Shown: positions 63,851-64,000 of the stretch, piece after piece | Position numbering within the stretch: the first letter of the stretch is position 1 | How the letters are laid out: every line of letters starts with the position of its first letter | Source: Dehalococcoidia bacterium | GTDB lineage: Bacteria; Chloroflexota; Dehalococcoidia; SZUA-161 | Direction: 5' to 3' | NCBI GenBank assembly: GCA_030619685.1 | Contig: JAUXAX010000001.1 | Coordinates: forward strand, 68,496 to 132,495 | DNA length: 64,000 nt | Program-made: the position numbers and the translations under genes | The notes under the pieces: model-generated | What the model was told of the DNA's origin: nothing | Databases searched by the model: none | Seen by the model: only the letters and a program-made list of their open reading frames with translations

Positions 63851-64000
63851 CTACACTACATAGATGCTTTCATAGAAGTTCTCTGAGAGTTCCTCGAAGT
63901 TCGCGCGGTAGTATCTCAAGGCATTGGGCAAATAATCCACGATATCCTGTGCTGTGATGCCGTCCTCACCCTTTTCACTGGCCGCCAAATCCCCGGAGAG
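63851..64000 (-). CDS. Unrecognised protein, cut by the window edge (C-terminal 49 residues)
   Basis: On the minus strand a frame runs from the right edge to TAG at 63853-63851 and encodes 49 residues ending NFYESIYVV. The segment is helical and acidic (GITAQDIVDYLPNALRYY). It converges on the transglutaminase-like gene, with 41 bases between the two stops. The N-terminal part lies outside the window, and I do not recognise a family. Confidence 0.5.
   Translation of the reverse strand, partial: LSGDLAASEKGEDGITAQDIVDYLPNALRYYRANFEELSENFYESIYVV

Overview
The window looks like a chromosomal segment of a strictly anaerobic bacterium of the Chloroflexota, most likely class Dehalococcoidia. This rests on gene content, not on a search: a two-subunit cobalamin-dependent methylmalonyl-CoA mutase, a core-MetE type methionine synthase beside mtnA/mtnP, the run ahcY-metK-nucleotidyltransferase-phosphohexomutase-PGI/PMI, an aldehyde:ferredoxin oxidoreductase, an oxygen-defence island rich in rubredoxin-type proteins, and a selenocysteine codon. 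Base composition is near 50% GC, with mostly ATG starts, some GTG/TTG, and GGAGG-type ribosome binding sites. Several promoters match TTGACA-N17/18-TATAAT. I saw no rRNA, tRNA, CRISPR array, transposase or prophage gene.

Region by region. 0-3.4 kb (minus): aldehyde ferredoxin oxidoreductase, a zinc alcohol dehydrogenase and a cut-off Cys protein. 3.8-11.2 kb (plus): a six-gene overlapping cluster (FAD oxidase of the alkyl-DHAP synthase/GlcD type, CCG-domain Fe-S protein, GlpA-like dehydrogenase with an N-terminal BON-like segment, FGGY kinase, GlpB-like FAD protein, DUF1667 protein), probably oxidising a polyol or its phosphate. 11.3-14.6 kb (minus): a large adenylate cyclase/ATPase/TPR protein. 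15.2-16.6 kb: two abutting gene remnants. 17.1-18.4 kb: an acyl-CoA dehydrogenase. 19-21 kb: a response regulator between two related HTH genes, one of them decayed. 21.4-25.9 kb: a redox island with a selenocysteine glutaredoxin, a thioredoxin-reductase-like flavoprotein, a rubrerythrin-like protein, desulforedoxin, Fe/Mn superoxide dismutase, high-molecular-weight rubredoxin, a Crp/Fnr regulator and a ferredoxin. 26-37.5 kb: queH, ruvB, the methylmalonyl-CoA mutase operon running into yebC-ruvC-ruvA, a VTT-domain membrane protein, gyrA and a TPR protein. 38-43.9 kb: a nitroreductase on a leaderless promoter, then hpt-ade-mtnA-mtnP-core metE. 43.9-47.2 kb: two thiolase/DUF35 pairs. 47.2-50 kb: a small basic protein, a phosphotransferase-like protein, a P-loop protein and a PHP phosphoesterase. 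50-56 kb: ahcY-metK and sugar-phosphate/nucleotide-sugar genes. 56.2-60.1 kb: a ThDP enzyme converging with two more alcohol dehydrogenases. 60.3-64 kb: unknowns, a DUF89 protein, a DUF4389/NucS-like fusion, a CBS protein, a transglutaminase-like protein and a cut-off gene.

The genes fit an organotrophic or fermentative anaerobe that handles aldehydes, alcohols, acyl-CoAs and propionate-type carbon through ferredoxin- and NAD-linked enzymes, recycles purines and the by-products of S-adenosylmethionine, and protects itself against oxygen. The strongest single observation is the selenocysteine glutaredoxin (TGA at 21517-21519 within a UxxC active site, followed by a SECIS-like hairpin). Next are the DUF4389-nuclease fusion, the six-gene oxidase/kinase cluster, the paralogue of methylmalonyl-CoA epimerase without metal histidines, and the duplicated and decaying HTH regulator.
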